NCBI RefSeq assembly: GCF_030272615.1
Contig: NC_081413.1
Span: forward strand, 157,726,349-157,790,348
Direction: 5' to 3'
Length of the DNA stretch: 64,000 bases
Source: Cryptomeria japonica
Taxonomy: Eukaryota > Streptophyta > Pinopsida > Cupressales > Cupressaceae
In this document: positions 1 to 12,126 of the stretch, one piece after another
Layout of the letters: each line of letters opens with the position of its first letter
How positions within the stretch are numbered: the first letter of the stretch is position 1
The notes under the pieces: generated by a model
What the model was told of the DNA's origin: nothing
Seen by the model: the letters and a program-made list of their open reading frames with translations, nothing else
Databases searched by the model: none
Translations under genes and position numbers: made by a program

Positions 1-72
1 TCATGTTCTTAGATAAATTAAGTAGCTCCTCTTAGCTCATAGTTGAAATCATTGACAATCTTTGACACATAG

Positions 73-1197
73 GCATATTCATCTCACACACCTACTACAC
101 CACTGCTCCAAATCAAGGAAGAAGGGTGCGGTGAGTATTCTATTTTAGACACACCATTTGTTAGGCAATTATCTTTATCCCTAAGATCTTTTTGGAGGCC
201 ACTACCAAACTCTACAAATTGAGATAAAGGAAAGGAGGTAGTTAGATATTATTCTTCATGTTCTTTTATAAGGTGGGGAGAATTAAATGAAGAATCCCTT
301 GAGGATGATGTAAACAAATGGTTGTATAAAGAAGGAGATGGTAGTTCAAACATCAAACTCCCTTCAGATCAATATGGCAATGGCTTAAAGATGTTGTAGA
401 AGCAAGGTTATGATGGCACAACAGAATTGGGGACACATACTCAAGGTATCATAGAACTAATATTACCATTAGAAAACCTAAGGAATCAAGGTTTGGAATA
501 TAACAACATAAGAAGAAGAACAATAGTTAGACCAAATACTTCAGTTATACTCAACATGTTGAATTTAGTTTCACAACAACTCACAAATGAGAATGATGAT
601 TGCGAGTCACCATGTCAGAATAAACTATCAATGATTGTGTTTGCACCAGCATCACATGTTAATGCAGTCATAAAAATGGGAATATCAACAACAAATGAGT
701 CAAGTACCCATTTTGCATCATCTTCTTCAACCAGTGCATCATTGGAAACCAGCTTGACTCCTGCAAGTGACTTCAATATTGGATTACCTGAGTCTCTCAT
801 CCAAGGATTGGGTGTTATCCCTATCATAGAGGAAGGATCCACAAGTCATGAGAATGTCCCATTGTTCATCAATACTAAAACCCTACTTCCTTCAATTGAA
901 GAGATAGATGAACCATATGAAGATGGATCAAATATAAAAAACTTACGTTGAAATTATAACAATAGATTCTCATGTGTATGAATGGATGTTTTTTCATAGC
1001 AGAAAAACCTATGCGGTAGATATGTCTTTTGATCATCAACCACCTGTGGATGATGGTATCCTCTATGAAGATAAAGCAATAGACCCAAACTCCTGGAGAC
1101 ATCATTTTGATACAAGGACTTGCATGATATCATTGGTACCTCCTCCTCAAGAAGATAGAGACCTTTTTCTCACATATCCACACTTGATAGTGCTAGA
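73..1197 (+). pseudogene. Ty3/gypsy polyprotein remnant: G-patch-like linker between protease and RT
   Basis: One reading frame runs from about position 73 to 951 with stops at 220-222 and 397-399. It then continues in another frame at about 974-1197. Around 361-470 it reads ML-stop-KQGYDGTTELG followed by THTQGI, which resembles the G-patch-like segment (ML..GY..G.GLG...QGI) that several plant Ty3/gypsy elements carry between protease and reverse transcriptase. The rest is Ser/Thr-rich linker and an acidic stretch; no protease motif is visible, so the upstream part lies outside the window or is lost. The same strand and domain order as the RT at 34322 onward suggest this is the left half of a gypsy element split by the Copia insertion that starts at 1198. 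The family assignment rests on one short motif plus context. Confidence 0.5.
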
Positions 1198-2563
1198 TGT
1201 TGTTGAGAGTTTGTTGGAATGATGTGTTGTCATTGATGTTAAAATATTCTTTTATGTATTCTAGTGTTGCAGTTAGATTAAATGAGTTGGTTTGGTCATG
1301 TGTTGTAGTTGAGATGATGCAGTTTAATGGGTTTAGAGATACTTATTTGTAGTTGATTCAACATAATTTTTAGTGGTCCATGTGATATTATGATCGAGTT
1401 ATGAGATTTGGTATTGAGATTGATATTCACTTATTCATGTTATTTAGTATTCTAGTTTGTGCTTTGTATTTCTCTATAATTGCTATAGCTTTGGTTGCAG
1501 ATGTATGGGATGTGTTCTGGATGTTGATGTGTAACCTTATTTTGATTGGTTCAAGATTTGGATGTCCACAAGAAAATCTTTCATGTTGATAGTCAGTTAT
1601 GATGTTGTTCTTGAGATCCACTGATGATATGGTAATGATTTTGGTAATTCAAGTTGTTGCGGTTGTTGTGATGCAATTCAAATTGCTTGTGAATATTTCT
1701 AGATCATGTTCTATGAATATTGGTGGTCTGCATTGATCGTTGTGCGATTTATTAAAGATTTTCCATGTCCAGTGATGTTTTTGTGTTATGCGAGATCTAC
1801 GAAGTTGTAGCATTTGTGGATGATCGAAGCATGATTAGTGGAGGTGTTGCATATTTGTAGTGTTCATTTGGGTCCAGACTATGTCTTAGCCGACATTGTT
1901 TTGGTCTGCATATATTGTTGTAGCCTATGAAGTTATTATTTTGTAATTTTTATTGAGGGTTTAGCCGACCTTGAAACATAGGTTGATGTCTTGTATAAAT
2001 AAATGTAATAATCATATAAGATACATGTCTAGGAAGGTCTATTATCCTTGTATGTATGAACAAGTTGTATGTGCAAACAAGTGATTTAATCTTTTAAAAG
2101 TGTGAAGGAGAGAAGAGAATTTTGTAGAGAAGATTGTGTGCTTAATCAAAACTATGTCCAAGCATATGCATACGCTATTTTCATAGTTCATGTAATCTAG
2201 ATTGTTGTCTGAATGATTTTATAAGTCAGTGAGACTTCCTGTAAGGCAGTGAGCCTTCCCTTAAGGTTGTAGCCTTCCTAAGTTTCTTGTTTGAGCAATG
2301 AGCTCTAGGCAATGTGCTTGAATGCATGTGCATTTCCCATTTTAATAATTCAATTACTCTTAACAGGGTATTATCTCATTGTGGGTAGGTTCCCACCATG
2401 GTTTTTCCCTTAACCAAGTTTTCCATGTCAAAAATATTGGTGTTATGTGTGTTGATGTTCTGTTGTCTGATTCTTTAACTATTCATTATCAAATCAAAAT
2501 TATGGTTTAATTTGTAGAAGTTTTTGGTGAAAATTGATTCACCCCCCCTCTCAATTTGTTGCA
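1198..2563 (+). repeat. 5' LTR of the interrupted Copia element
   Basis: This 1366 bp segment begins TGTTGTTGAGAG and ends TTGTTGCA. It is homologous along its whole length to 32946-34321. By hand count 13 of the first 100 aligned positions differ, so the insertion is old. A tRNA-Met-type primer site follows 16 bases downstream and a Copia gag start follows that. No target duplication was found between its left flank (CTAGA) and the right flank of the 3' LTR (TTGTT), so one flank may have been rearranged. Confidence 0.85.
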
Positions 2564-2579
2564 GATTGGTGCAAACATT

Positions 2580-2591
2580 TGGTATCAAAGC
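2580..2591 (+). other. Primer binding site of the Copia element
   Basis: TGGTATCAAAGC matches the usual initiator-tRNA-Met primer site TGGTATCAGAGC at 11 of 12 bases. It lies just after the LTR and before the gag start, as in plant Copia elements. Confidence 0.8.
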
Positions 2592-2634
2592 TAGATCCTT
2601 TGAAAGAAGATTGACCACTTGAGGGAGATCCAGG

Positions 2635-3002
2635 ATGGAAACCTTTTCTTTCAAGAAGGATAGTCCAAGATTTGATGGAATAGACTAAACTCTCTAGAAG
2701 AGCTAGATGCAATTGCATTTGAGATGCATTAGAGAAGAGTACTAGAAGATCACTAAGAATGTATATAATGTTCCCTATAATGGTCCTTCTACTCTGGATG
2801 AGGTAAAGGAAGTAGAATACAATATTAGAGCCAAGGAAGCATTTCCAAGTGCCTTGTTATATTTTGAAATGACTAATTTGATGGATCTTGAAACCACTCA
2901 TGAGATTTAGATAAAGTTGGAGACCTTGCATGAATGTGACAATCATGTGAAAGTCGATAAGTTGCAGAGCTTGAAAGGAAAGTATGAGAACTTGAAGATG
3001 GG
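2635..3002 (+). pseudogene. Copia gag, 5' fragment
   Basis: An ATG at 2635 opens METFSFKKDSPRFDGID, the usual kind of Copia Gag N-terminus. It is followed by stops where tryptophan or glutamine is expected (for example TL-stop-KS for the TLWKS-like motif), consistent with G-to-A or C-to-T decay. The frame reads on to KYENLKMG at 3002, where it is cut by the LTR of another element. The rest of Gag resumes at 11288 in the same strand (GDGEDENFISFMQ), so the two pieces are one gene split by an 8.3 kb insertion. In an intact element Gag would form the cytoplasmic virus-like particle. Confidence 0.8.
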
Positions 3003-4434
3003 TGATGTAGAGGGTAGGAGGATCTTACCCAAACACCTAAGGACTCTTACCCACACCAAAACAACTCACTCCTCAAGATCTCTCATTGGTCAAACACATC
3101 ACCTCTAATCCCCTACCCTCTACATACTAGAATAACACCCCCAACACACCGTCTCACTGTTTTAAGACAGTCAAAAGCATAAATGACAATATTTGTTGAC
3201 CAAACAAGTCATAAAACTATCTCCCTTTGGTTTCAAAAATTACCAATGTACACAAGACACTCACACATACCCTTATTCTCTATCCATTTACATACATACT
3301 CCACTAAACCATTAAACACAACTTTGAAACTAAATAAACAAAATATACCTTCTTGTTGTCCTTCTTGATAGACCCGTACTCAGAGATCTATAACTTTTGA
3401 ACAAAACATTATTTTCTCAATATCTTTAGTGTGATTCTTCCAACCTTAACCCTAAACAACATATCCAAAATTTAAGAAGATCCAACAGTTCAGTGATGAG
3501 ATATTGCCATTGCATCAGGACTATTGCAGTCACACCCCAAATCTAACTGTCTTTCACTCTGAAACCTTCATGAAGCACATGCCAAATCCATCATGGAAAC
3601 CAAGACATACCATGTACAGGTAAAATACATCCTTACCCTCATCTCTACAAAAAATTGGGTTTGGAAAAACATCTTAAAAAAATGTATTACATTTATGAGG
3701 CCACTGGATGCCCTAGTAAGGGTTTTGATAGTTTTGAAACAAATGTCAATATCTTCCACAAATGATAATGAAATTGCACCAAATAAAAACCAAATAACTC
3801 TTAGTTCATTTCACTTTCATCCTATTAAGATAAATTAATCAAATAAATTCATATCAATTTGCAAATGAACAAATTTCAATCTGTCATATGTTGAAAACTC
3901 AGAAAATACAAGGAAAAATACAATTTTATTGCTCCACTTCTCAAATATCGACCTCCACATCCAATGTACCTCTAAAAATAGATTAATTACATCATTTTAT
4001 AGTTCTCCAAGACTTCTAAGGCTGAAATGTAACTAATAACCACCTCTAACTACCCTTTATTGCATTTTTGCAATATTTTGCAACAAAAGTTGCTCAAAAG
4101 TTGTCAAGATTGACAATTTCATTTGTCAACTTGACAATTTGAAATCTAATCACCCCAAACCACTCAAATAGTAATTAAATGAACTTTTAAACATTATTAC
4201 ATCATTTATTCATCATATTTATCTATTCTACCCTCAAAACCCAATTTTAGCCTTTTTAGGCCTATTTTGCCAATTTTGACAATTTTACATCTTTTCATCT
4301 TTTCATTACAGTGATTGGCACTAATGGCCCATTTACATTAAAAAATGACCTCATAGGTCTCATTATATTCCTCCAGTTCCCTGTATCATTATATGACCCC
4401 TTGAACTCACTATGCTTAGGATGCTCCTGCACCA
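3003..4434 (-). repeat. LTR A of the protease-only family
   Basis: Read on the minus strand, this 1432 bp LTR starts TGGTGCAGGAGC and ends CTCTACATCA. Its ends and much of its body are homologous to the LTRs at 38437-39770 and 40657-41996, which define the boundaries. The body carries short self-complementary stretches around TTGACAATTT. Confidence 0.75.
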
Positions 4435-4993
4435 TACTCCCGGGGACAAAAGAATTCAAGGTCCCCTTGAATGGCTTCCTTCTCTTTCTGATCTTCCAAT
4501 TCATTGGTACCATCTTCTTGTACCCTACAAACAAAATCAGTCCATGCCTTGGTGTCTCCTTGCACCTTAGCTCCTCCATTTGGTACTTTGGCCAAGCACC
4601 TACACCATCATTGTGGATCATTTCCACATGGTTATCAATAAAGTATCCCTGCATACCTGAAACAAAGGGATTAGAAAAAATAGAAACAACATCATGCATC
4701 AATATCTCCATCCTTGAAGAAAAAATTTCCACCATTTGAGCCTCTTCTTGGACCTCTATCTCACTCTCAATCTTCATTTCCAAGGCTTCTTCCTCTTGAG
4801 CCTTACAAACACCACCAAAATTCTCCCATTCTTCAACTATGGCTTCAAACTCTTGCCATAAATTAGGTTCAACTACTACATCTACTGCAACCTCATCCTC
4901 ATGCCATTCTCCTTGGCATACCAAACTATCACTCAACTTTCTTTCCATTTCATTAGCCACACACCTTGATGTCTTGTTAAGGGTTATAGCCAT
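4295..4993 (-). pseudogene. C-terminal part of the protease-only family protein (copy A)
   Basis: An open frame of 232 codons. It has an acidic, Glu-rich middle (runs such as EEEALEMKIESEIEVQEE) and a conserved basic C-terminal block around VPMNWKIRKRRKPFKGTLNS and FVPGSMVQEH. The last roughly 45-50 residues lie inside the LTR: the codons around MVQEH coincide with the LTR start at 4434. The same C-terminus recurs in copies B, D and F and, diverged, at 39751-40206, so it is under shared descent across subfamilies. The N-terminal protease part is missing here. Function of the C-terminal domain is unknown; its basic character would fit nucleic-acid binding, but that is a guess. Confidence 0.6.
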
Positions 4994-4998
4994 ATCCC

Positions 4999-5463
4999 TA
5001 CCAAAATGGATTAATTACATCATTTTATAGTTCTCCAAGCCTTCTAAGGCCAAAATTTAACTAATAACCACCTATAACTACCCCTTTTTTGCATTTTTAC
5101 AACATTTTGCAACAAAAGTTGCTCAAAAGTTGTCAAGATTGACAATTTCATTTGTCAACTTCACAATTTGAAATCTAATCACCCCAAACCATTCAAATAG
5201 TAATTAAATGACCTTTTAAACATTATTACATCATTTATTCATCATATTTATCTATTCTACCCTCAAAACCCAATTGTAGCCTTTTTAGGCCTGTTTTGCC
5301 AATCTTGACAATTTTACATCTTTTCATCTTTTCATTACATTGATTGGCACTAATGGCCCATTTACATTTAAAAATGACCTCATAGGTCTCATTAGCTTCC
5401 TCCAATGCCCTGTATCATCATATGACCCCTTGAACTCACTGTGCTCAAGGTGCTCCTGCACCA
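4999..5463 (-). repeat. LTR fragment B of the protease-only family
   Basis: Starts abruptly in mid-LTR (homologous to about 3970 onward) and runs to the LTR start at GCACCA. The first two thirds of this LTR are missing at a junction with copy A. Confidence 0.7.
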
Positions 5464-6868
5464 TACTCTTGGGGACAAAAGAATTCAAGGTCCCCTTGAA
5501 TGGCTTCCTTCTCTTTTTGATCTTCCAATTCATTGGTACCATATGCTTGTTCCCAGAAAACAAAATCAGTCCATGCCTTGGTTTCTCCTTGCACCTTAGC
5601 TCCTCCATTTGGTACTTTGGCCAAGCACCTACACCATCATTGTGGATCATTTCCACATGGTTATCAATAAAGTATCCCTACATACCTGAAACAAAGGGAT
5701 TAGAAAAAAATAGAAACAACATCATGCATCAATATCTCCATCCTTGGAGAAAAAATTTCCACCATTTGAGCCTCTTCTTGGACCTCTATCTCACTCTCAA
5801 TCTTCATTTCCAAGGCTTCTTCCTCTTGAGCCTTACAAACACCACCAAACTTCTTCCATTCTTCAACTATGGCTTCAAACTCTTGCCATAAATCAGGTTC
5901 AACTGCTACATCTGCTACAACCTCATCCTCATGCCATTCTCACTATCACTCAACTTTCTTGCCACTTCATTAGCCACACACCTTGATGTCTTAGGGGTAT
6001 CTTGCTGCCCTGTACCCTCTCCCATTCTCAATGGACATATCATAGTCCCAATCATAATCATTTCCTCAACTTCAAGCCCTCGAAGACTTGATTCTTTGGT
6101 TTCTTCACCACTACCTTTGTCTTCCATCTTTTTCTCAACATTATGAACCTCTTTATCCTTAGGTTCACCATCCTCTTCAACACTGATCTGCTGCACCTTG
6201 TGCTCTTGTCCTTCCAATGGAAAACTTACCTCAACCTTGGCATCTTCATCCACCTTCTTTGTTGGAATTTCTGCCCCAACTTCATGCATGTTTGTACTCT
6301 TGATGGTTGTCTGCTTCATTGCACCATCACCCTTCATCAACCAATCCTTCACTTTCTCTTTATCTTCATTTTCATGTTCCTTTTTCCTAAGGAACTCTAT
6401 CTTTCCAATCAAACCTATCCTTCTTGACATCCCCCAAGATGCCCCATCATCCTTCAATGGATTCAATACAAACTTCTCCCCATCCTTGTTGATGCTATAT
6501 GTATTTCTGTAACCATCATGTAGGGCAAACCTATTAGATTGCCATGCTCTTCCCAAGATCAAATGACAATCACTCAAAGGCATAACATCACATTGGATAA
6601 CATCATAATATGAACCAATATTGAAAGAAACATATGCTTGTTCCTTAACATCAATCCATTGATGATCACTTAACCCATATGCTTTGTAAGGTGTCTCATG
6701 AGGTGCCTTTGGTAGGTCCAACTTTTCAACCATTTCTATTGAGACTATGTTTTTAAAGGACCCACTATCAACTACAACCTTGCATACCTTACCCCTGCAC
6801 TTGCATTGTGTTTTGAATATAGGAAGCCTCTGAACATACCTTGCCCTCCTTCCTTTCTCTTCTTCCAT
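5324..6868 (-). pseudogene. Retrotransposon protein with gypsy-type aspartic protease domain (copy B)
   Basis: From an ATG at 6868 the minus strand reads 317 codons. A retropepsin-like domain comes first: VVVDSGS near residue 33 carries the catalytic Asp-Ser-Gly, and LILGRAWQ near residue 109 matches the conserved ILG segment of plant gypsy proteases. An acidic, Lys/Glu-rich linker follows. A deletion near 5940 and an extra A in the poly-A run near 5703 break the frame, and the conserved C-terminal block continues at 5656-5324, again ending inside the LTR. The protease would cleave Gag-type precursors. No RT or integrase follows, unlike autonomous gypsy elements, so this looks non-autonomous. 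This is the most complete protease copy in the window. Confidence 0.7.
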
Positions 6869-6899
6869 GATGGCTATAACTCCTATCTCTCAACCTTCA

Positions 6900-7710
6900 A
6901 TATCTCTCTCCACATACTAGAGTAACACCCCCAACACACTATCTCACTGTTTTAGGGCAGCCAAAAGAATAAATTACAATATTAACTCTCTCCCTTTGGT
7001 TTCACACATTACCAATGTACCCAAGACACTCACAAATCCCCTTAGGCTCTATCCATTTCCATACATACTCTACTGAACCATCAAACACAACTTTGAAATT
7101 AAATAAACAAAATATACCTTCTTGCTGTCCTTCTTGATAGACCCATACTTAGAGATCTATAACTTCTGAACCAAACATTATTTAATCAATCACTTTAGTG
7201 ATATTATTCAAAACTTAATCCTTAACAACATATACAAAATTTAAGAAGATCCAACGGTGCAGTGATGAGATATTGCCCTCGCATCAGGACTGTTGTAGTC
7301 ACACCCCAAATCTGGCTATTTTTTAGTCTGAAACCTTCATGAAGCACGTGCCAAATCCATCATGGAACCCAAGACACACCCTAGATAGGTAAAATACATC
7401 CTTACCCTCATCTCTCCCCAAAATGGGGTTTGGAAAAACATCTAGACAAAAGTTATTACATTTATGAGGCCACTGGATGCCCTAGTAAGGGTTTTGATAG
7501 TTTTGAAACAAATGTCAATATCTTCCACAAATGATAATGAAATTACACCAAATAAAAACCAAATCACTCTTATTTCATTTCACTTTCATCCCAGTAAGAT
7601 AACTTAATCAATAAAATTCATATCAATTTACAAATGAACAAATTTCAGTTTGTCATACGTTGAAAACTCAGAAAATACAAGGAAAAATACAATTTTATTG
7701 CTCCACTTCT
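6900..7710 (-). repeat. LTR fragment C of the protease-only family
   Basis: Homologous to roughly 3122-3945 of LTR A. It lacks the LTR end next to the internal region and stops at CTCAAAT, where the sequence switches to an inverted internal copy (D). Confidence 0.7.
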
Positions 7711-8825
7711 CAAATCTCAAGAAGGATAGGTTTGATTGGAAAGATAGAGTTCCTAAGGAAAAATTAACATGAAGATGAAGATAAAGAGAAAGTGAAGAAT
7801 TCATTGATGAAGGGTGATGGTGCAATGGAGCAGACAACCATCAAGAGTACAAACATGCATGAAGTTAGCGCAGAAATTCCAACAAAGAAGGTGGATGAAG
7901 ATGCCAAGGCTGACGTAAGTTGTCCATTGGAAGGACAAGAGCACACGGTGCAGCAGATAAGTTTTGAAGAGGATGGTGAAACTAAGGATAAAGAGGTTCA
8001 AAATGTTGAGAAAGAGATGGAAGACAAAGGTACTAGTGAAGGAACCAAAGAATCAAGTCTTGGAGGGCTTGAAGTTAAGGAAATGATTCTGATTGGGACT
8101 ATGATATGTCCATTGAGAATGGGAGAGGGTATAGGGCAGAAAGATACCCCTAAGACATCAAGGTGTGTGGATAATGAAGTGGCAAGAGAGTTGAGTGATA
8201 GTTTGGTATGCCAAGGAGAATGGCATGAGGATGAGGTTGCAGTAGATGTAGCAATTGAATCTAATTTATGGCAAGAGTTTGAAGCCATAGAATGGGAGAA
8301 GTTTGGTGGTGTTTGTAAGGCTCAAGAGGAAGAAGCCTTGGAAATGAAGATTGAGAGTGAGATAGAGGTCCAAGAAGAGGCTCAAATGGTGGAAATTTTT
8401 TCTCCAAGGACGGAGATATTGATGCATGATGTTGTTTCTATTTTTTCTAATCCCTTTGTTTTAGGTATGCAGGGATACTTTATTGATAACCATGTGGAAA
8501 TGATCCACAATGATGGTGTAGGTGCTTGGCCAAAGTACCAAATGGAGGGGCTAAGGTGCAAGGAGAAACCAAGGCATGGACTGATTTTGTTTGTAGGGTA
8601 CAAGCAGATGGTACCAATGAATTGGAAGATTAGAAAGCCATTCAAGCGGACCTTGAATTCTTTTGTCCCCGGGAGTATGGTGTAGGAGCACCCTGAGCAC
8701 GATGAGTTCAAGGGGTCATATGATGATACAAGCTATTGGAGGAATCTAATGAGACCTATGAGGTCATTTTTAAATGTAAATGGGCCATTAGTGCCAATCA
8801 ATGTAATGAAATGTAATGAAAAGAT
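7711..8825 (+). pseudogene. Protease-only family protein, inverted copy D (protease part missing)
   Basis: The plus strand matches the reverse complement of copy B from just after the protease. An open frame of 297 codons covers the Glu/Lys-rich linker and the conserved C-terminal block, then ends at a TAG in place of the CAG of MVQEH, which is the LTR start. Beyond the stop the same frame still reads the conserved tail (FNVNGP-like and NVMK) to about 8825 within LTR D. The switch at 7711 from LTR C on the opposite strand marks a rearrangement point. Confidence 0.65.
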
Positions 8826-10019
8826 GAAAAGATGTAAAATTGTCAAAATTGGCAAAATAGGCCTAAAAAGGCTAAAATTGGGTTTTGAGGGTAGAATAGA
8901 TAAATATGATGAATAAATGATGTAATAATGTTTAAAAGGTCATTTAATTACTATTTGAGTGGTTTGGGGTGATTAGATTTCAAATTGTGAAGTTGACAAA
9001 TGAAATTGTCAATCTTGACAACTTTTGAGCAACTTTTGTTGCAAAATGTTGCAAAAATGCAATAAAGGGTAGTTAGAGGTGGTTATTAGTTACATTTCAG
9101 CCTTAGAAGGCTTGGAGAACTATAAAATGATGTAATAAATCCATTTTGAGAGGGACATTGGATGTGGAGGTCGATATTTGAGAAGTGGAGCAATAAAATT
9201 GTATTTTTACTTGTATTTTCTGAGTTTTCAGCATATGACAGATTGAAATTTGTTCATTTGCAAATTGATATGAATTTATTTGATTAATTTATCTTACTGG
9301 GATGAAAGTGAAATGAACTAAGAGTTATTTGGTTTTTATTTGGTGCAATTTCATTATCATTTGTGGAAGATATTGACATTTGTTTCAAAACTGTCAAAAC
9401 CCTTACTAGGGCATCCAGTGGCCTCATAAATGTAATAAATTTTGTCTAGATGTTTTTCCAAACCCCATTTTGGGCAGGGATGAGGGTAAGGATGTATTTT
9501 ACCTATCCATGGTGTGTGTAGGGTTCCATGATGGACTTGGCACATGTTTCATGAAGGTTTCAGACTGAAAGACAGTCAGATTTGGGGTGTGACTGCAATA
9601 GTCCCGATGCGAGGGCAATATCTCATCACTGAACTGTTGGATCTTCTTAAATTTTGGATATGTTGTTGAGGGTTAAGGTTGGAATAATCTCACTGAAGTG
9701 ATTGAGAAAGTAATTTTTTGTTCAAAAGTTATAAATCTCTGAGTACGGGTCTATCAAGAACGATAGCAAGAAGGTATATTTTGTTTATTTAGTTTCAAAG
9801 TTGTGTTTAATGGTTTAGTGGAGTATGTATGGAAATGGATAGAGCCTAAAGGGATGTGTGAGTGTCTTGAGTACATTGGGAATGTGTGAAACTAATGGGA
9901 GAGATTTTTATGAGTTTTGTCAACAAATATTGTCATTTATACTTTTGACTATCCTAAAATAGTGAGACAGTGTGTTGGGGGTGTTATTCTAGTATGTGGA
10001 GAGTAGGGGATCAGAGGTG
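8678..10019 (+). repeat. LTR D of the protease-only family (inverted copy)
   Basis: Begins TGGTGTAGGAGC and follows the reverse complement of LTR A to about 10019. The last roughly 90 bases are missing, where it meets LTR fragment E in the other orientation. LTR A and LTR D form an inverted repeat of about 1.3 kb. Confidence 0.75.
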
Positions 10020-10746
10020 ATGCCCTAGTAAGGGTTTTGATAGTTTTGAAACAAATGTCAATATCTTCCACAAATGATAATGAAATTGCACCAAGTAAAA
10101 ACCAAATCACTCTTAGTTCATTTCACTTTCATCCCAGTAAGATAAATTAATCACACAAATGCATATCAATTTGCAAATGAACAAATTTCAGTCTGGCATA
10201 TGTTGAAAACTCAGAAAATACAAGGAAAAATACAATATTATTGCTCCACTTCTCAAATATCGACCTCCACATCCAATTTCCCTCTCAAAATGGATTAATT
10301 ACATCATTTTATAGTTCTCCAAGCCTTCTAATGCTGAAGTGTAACTAATAACCACCTATAACTACCCTTTTTTGTATTTTTGCAACATTTTGCAACAAAA
10401 GTTGCTCAAAAGTTGTCAAGATTGACAATTTCATTTGTCAACTTGACAATTTGAAATCCAATGACCCCAAACTACTTAAATAGTAATTAAATGACCTTTT
10501 AAACATTATTATATCATTTATTCATCATATTTATCTATTCTACCCTCAAAACCCAATTTTAGCCTTTTTAGGCGTATTTTGCCAATTTTGACAATTTTAC
10601 ATCTTTTCATCTTTTCATTACATTGATTGGCACTAATGGCCCATTTACATTAAAAAATGACCTCATAGGTCTCATTATATTCCTCCAATGCCCTGTATCA
10701 TCATATGACCCCTTGAACTCACTGTGCTCAGGGTGCTCCTGCACCA
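10020..10746 (-). repeat. LTR fragment E of the protease-only family
   Basis: Starts in mid-LTR at ATGCCCTAGTAAGGG (homologous to about 3708 and 7481) and ends at the LTR start GCACCA. Confidence 0.7.
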
Positions 10747-11287
10747 TACTCCCGAGGACAAAAGAATTCAAGGTCCCCTTGAATGGCTTCCTTCTCTTTC
10801 TGTTCTTCCAATTCATTGGTACCATCTTCTTGTACCCTAAAAACAAAATCAGTCCATGCCTTGGTGTCTCCTTGCACCTTAGCTCCTCCATTTGGTACTT
10901 TGGCCAAGCACCTACACCATCATTGTGGATCATTTCCACATGGTTATCAATAAAGTATCCCTGCATACCTGAAACAAAGGGATTAGAAAAAATAGAAACA
11001 ACATCATGCATCAATATCTCCATCCTTGGAGAAAAAATTTCCACCATTTGAGCCTCTTCTTGGACCTCTATCTCACTCTCAATCTTCATTTCCAAGGCTT
11101 CTTCCTCTTGAGCCTTACAAACACCACCAAACTTCTCCCATTCTTCAACTATGGCTTCAAACTCTTGCCATAAATCAGGTTCAACTGCTACATCTACTGC
11201 AACCTCATCCTCATGCCATTCTCCTTGGCATACCAAACTATCACTCAACTTTCTTGCCACTTCATTAGCCACACACCTTGATGTCTT
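10607..11287 (-). pseudogene. C-terminal part of the protease-only family protein (copy F)
   Basis: Very similar to copy A, with the Glu-rich linker, the VPMNWK block and the tail running into LTR E. It is cut at 11287 (minus strand TAAGACATCAAGG), where Copia gag resumes on the plus strand. The open frame extends artificially into reversed gag to 11359. Confidence 0.6.
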
Positions 11288-11819
11288 AGAAGGAGATGGT
11301 GAAGATGAGAATTTTATTTCCTTTATGCAGAAAGTGAATGAGATTATGTGTGGAATCAAATGTGTCGGTAGAGTCCTTGAAGTATCTAATGTTATTGATA
11401 GAGTATTGAGATCCCTGCCTCCTTATAAACATAAGGTTGTTGCTATAGATGAGATCCAGGCTGTGATAAATATGACAAGAGATATTTTGGTAGGTAAACT
11501 TGTTGCTTTTGAGTTGAGTGAGTTTGATGATCCTCTTCCTAAGACTGAATATGCATTGAAAGCTACTATATATAGGAAGCAGAGATATGATACAAGAGAA
11601 AGTTCTACAAGTATCTAGATATGAGAAAGAGATGAAAGATGAAGAAATAGAGCTTGAGGAGATTGAAGCACTTATTGCCAGAAGATTTCCTAAAGGTTTC
11701 GGTAAGTATGAAGATAAGTTTCCTCTTAATTTATTTTCATGTAATAAAATAGGGCATTTTGCATCAAGGTGTCCAGAAAGAAATAGAAATCCTAAGAAGC
11801 CATTTAAGCCTAAATATTA
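11288..11819 (+). pseudogene. Copia gag, 3' fragment with damaged zinc knuckle
   Basis: Continues the Gag frame broken at 3002: GDGEDENFISFMQKVNEI and later EIQAVINMTRDILVGKL are typical of the Copia UBN2/retrotran-gag region. A shift near 11600 moves the frame. The nucleocapsid zinc knuckle at about 11737-11775 reads FSCNKIGHFASRC, so the spacing C-X4-H-X4-C is kept but the first cysteine of the CCHC motif is replaced (LFSC). The region ends at a TAG at 11818. Confidence 0.8.
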
Positions 11820-11829
11820 GAAGAAGTGT

Positions 11830-12050
11830 TATTATGCTAAATTTAGGAGATGAATTTGTGTTCATTGCTATCAAGGAAGATGATCTTGTAACTAAATATC
11901 CTACAAGTGGCATTAGTGAGGAGAAAGCTTTAGTTGCAAAAGTTGAGGAGAAAGATGAGTGGGTAATTGACAATAGTTGCTCTAATCATATGACAGGTGA
12001 TAAGATTATTTTTTTAGCTTTGAAAAGTATGATGGCGGTCTATTAGGATT
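11830..12050 (+). pseudogene. Copia aspartic protease remnant
   Basis: EWVIDNSCSNHMTGDK at about 11958-12005 matches the Copia protease active site, normally W-I-D-S-G-(C/A)-S-H-M-T. Asp is kept but Ser-Gly is changed to Asn-Ser, so the enzyme would be inactive. It lies between Gag and the pre-integrase domain, the normal Copia order. Confidence 0.75.
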
Positions 12051-12126
12051 TGGTGATAATAAAACTTGTATAAATAATGGTAGAGGTTCTATTTCTGTTG
12101 ATGGTAAGCACAATACTGATGATATA

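Larger units (their letters stand above)
3003..11287. mobile_element. Rearranged cluster of protease-only LTR elements inside Copia gag
   Basis: This block holds at least four part-copies of one LTR family in both orientations. On the minus strand: LTR A 3003-4434 with its internal end to about 4998, LTR piece B 4999-5463 with internal region to about 6899, LTR piece C 6900-7710, LTR piece E 10020-10746 and internal piece F 10747-11287. On the plus strand: internal D 7711-8677 and LTR D 8678-10019. The left edge is a proper LTR end (TGATGTAGAGG on the + strand), but the right edge stops inside the internal region, so the right LTR was lost. Junctions fall at short shared sequences, suggesting recombination or template switching. 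No RT, RNase H or integrase is present in any copy. Confidence 0.75.

Noticed and set aside
615-842. Open frame on the minus strand opposite the G-patch linker
   Set aside because: It overlaps the better supported plus-strand remnant and has no recognisable motif.
1198-1198. Target duplication for the Copia element
   Set aside because: CTAGA on the left and TTGTT on the right do not match; shifting the LTR borders by a few bases did not give a convincing pair.
4311-4739. Plus-strand open frames opposite the protease-only proteins (also 5340-5891, 10623-11051 and 8382-8711 minus)
   Set aside because: They are recurrent because the sequence is repeated and are mirror frames of the conserved minus-strand protein; leucine/serine-rich composition is typical of antisense frames of an acidic protein.
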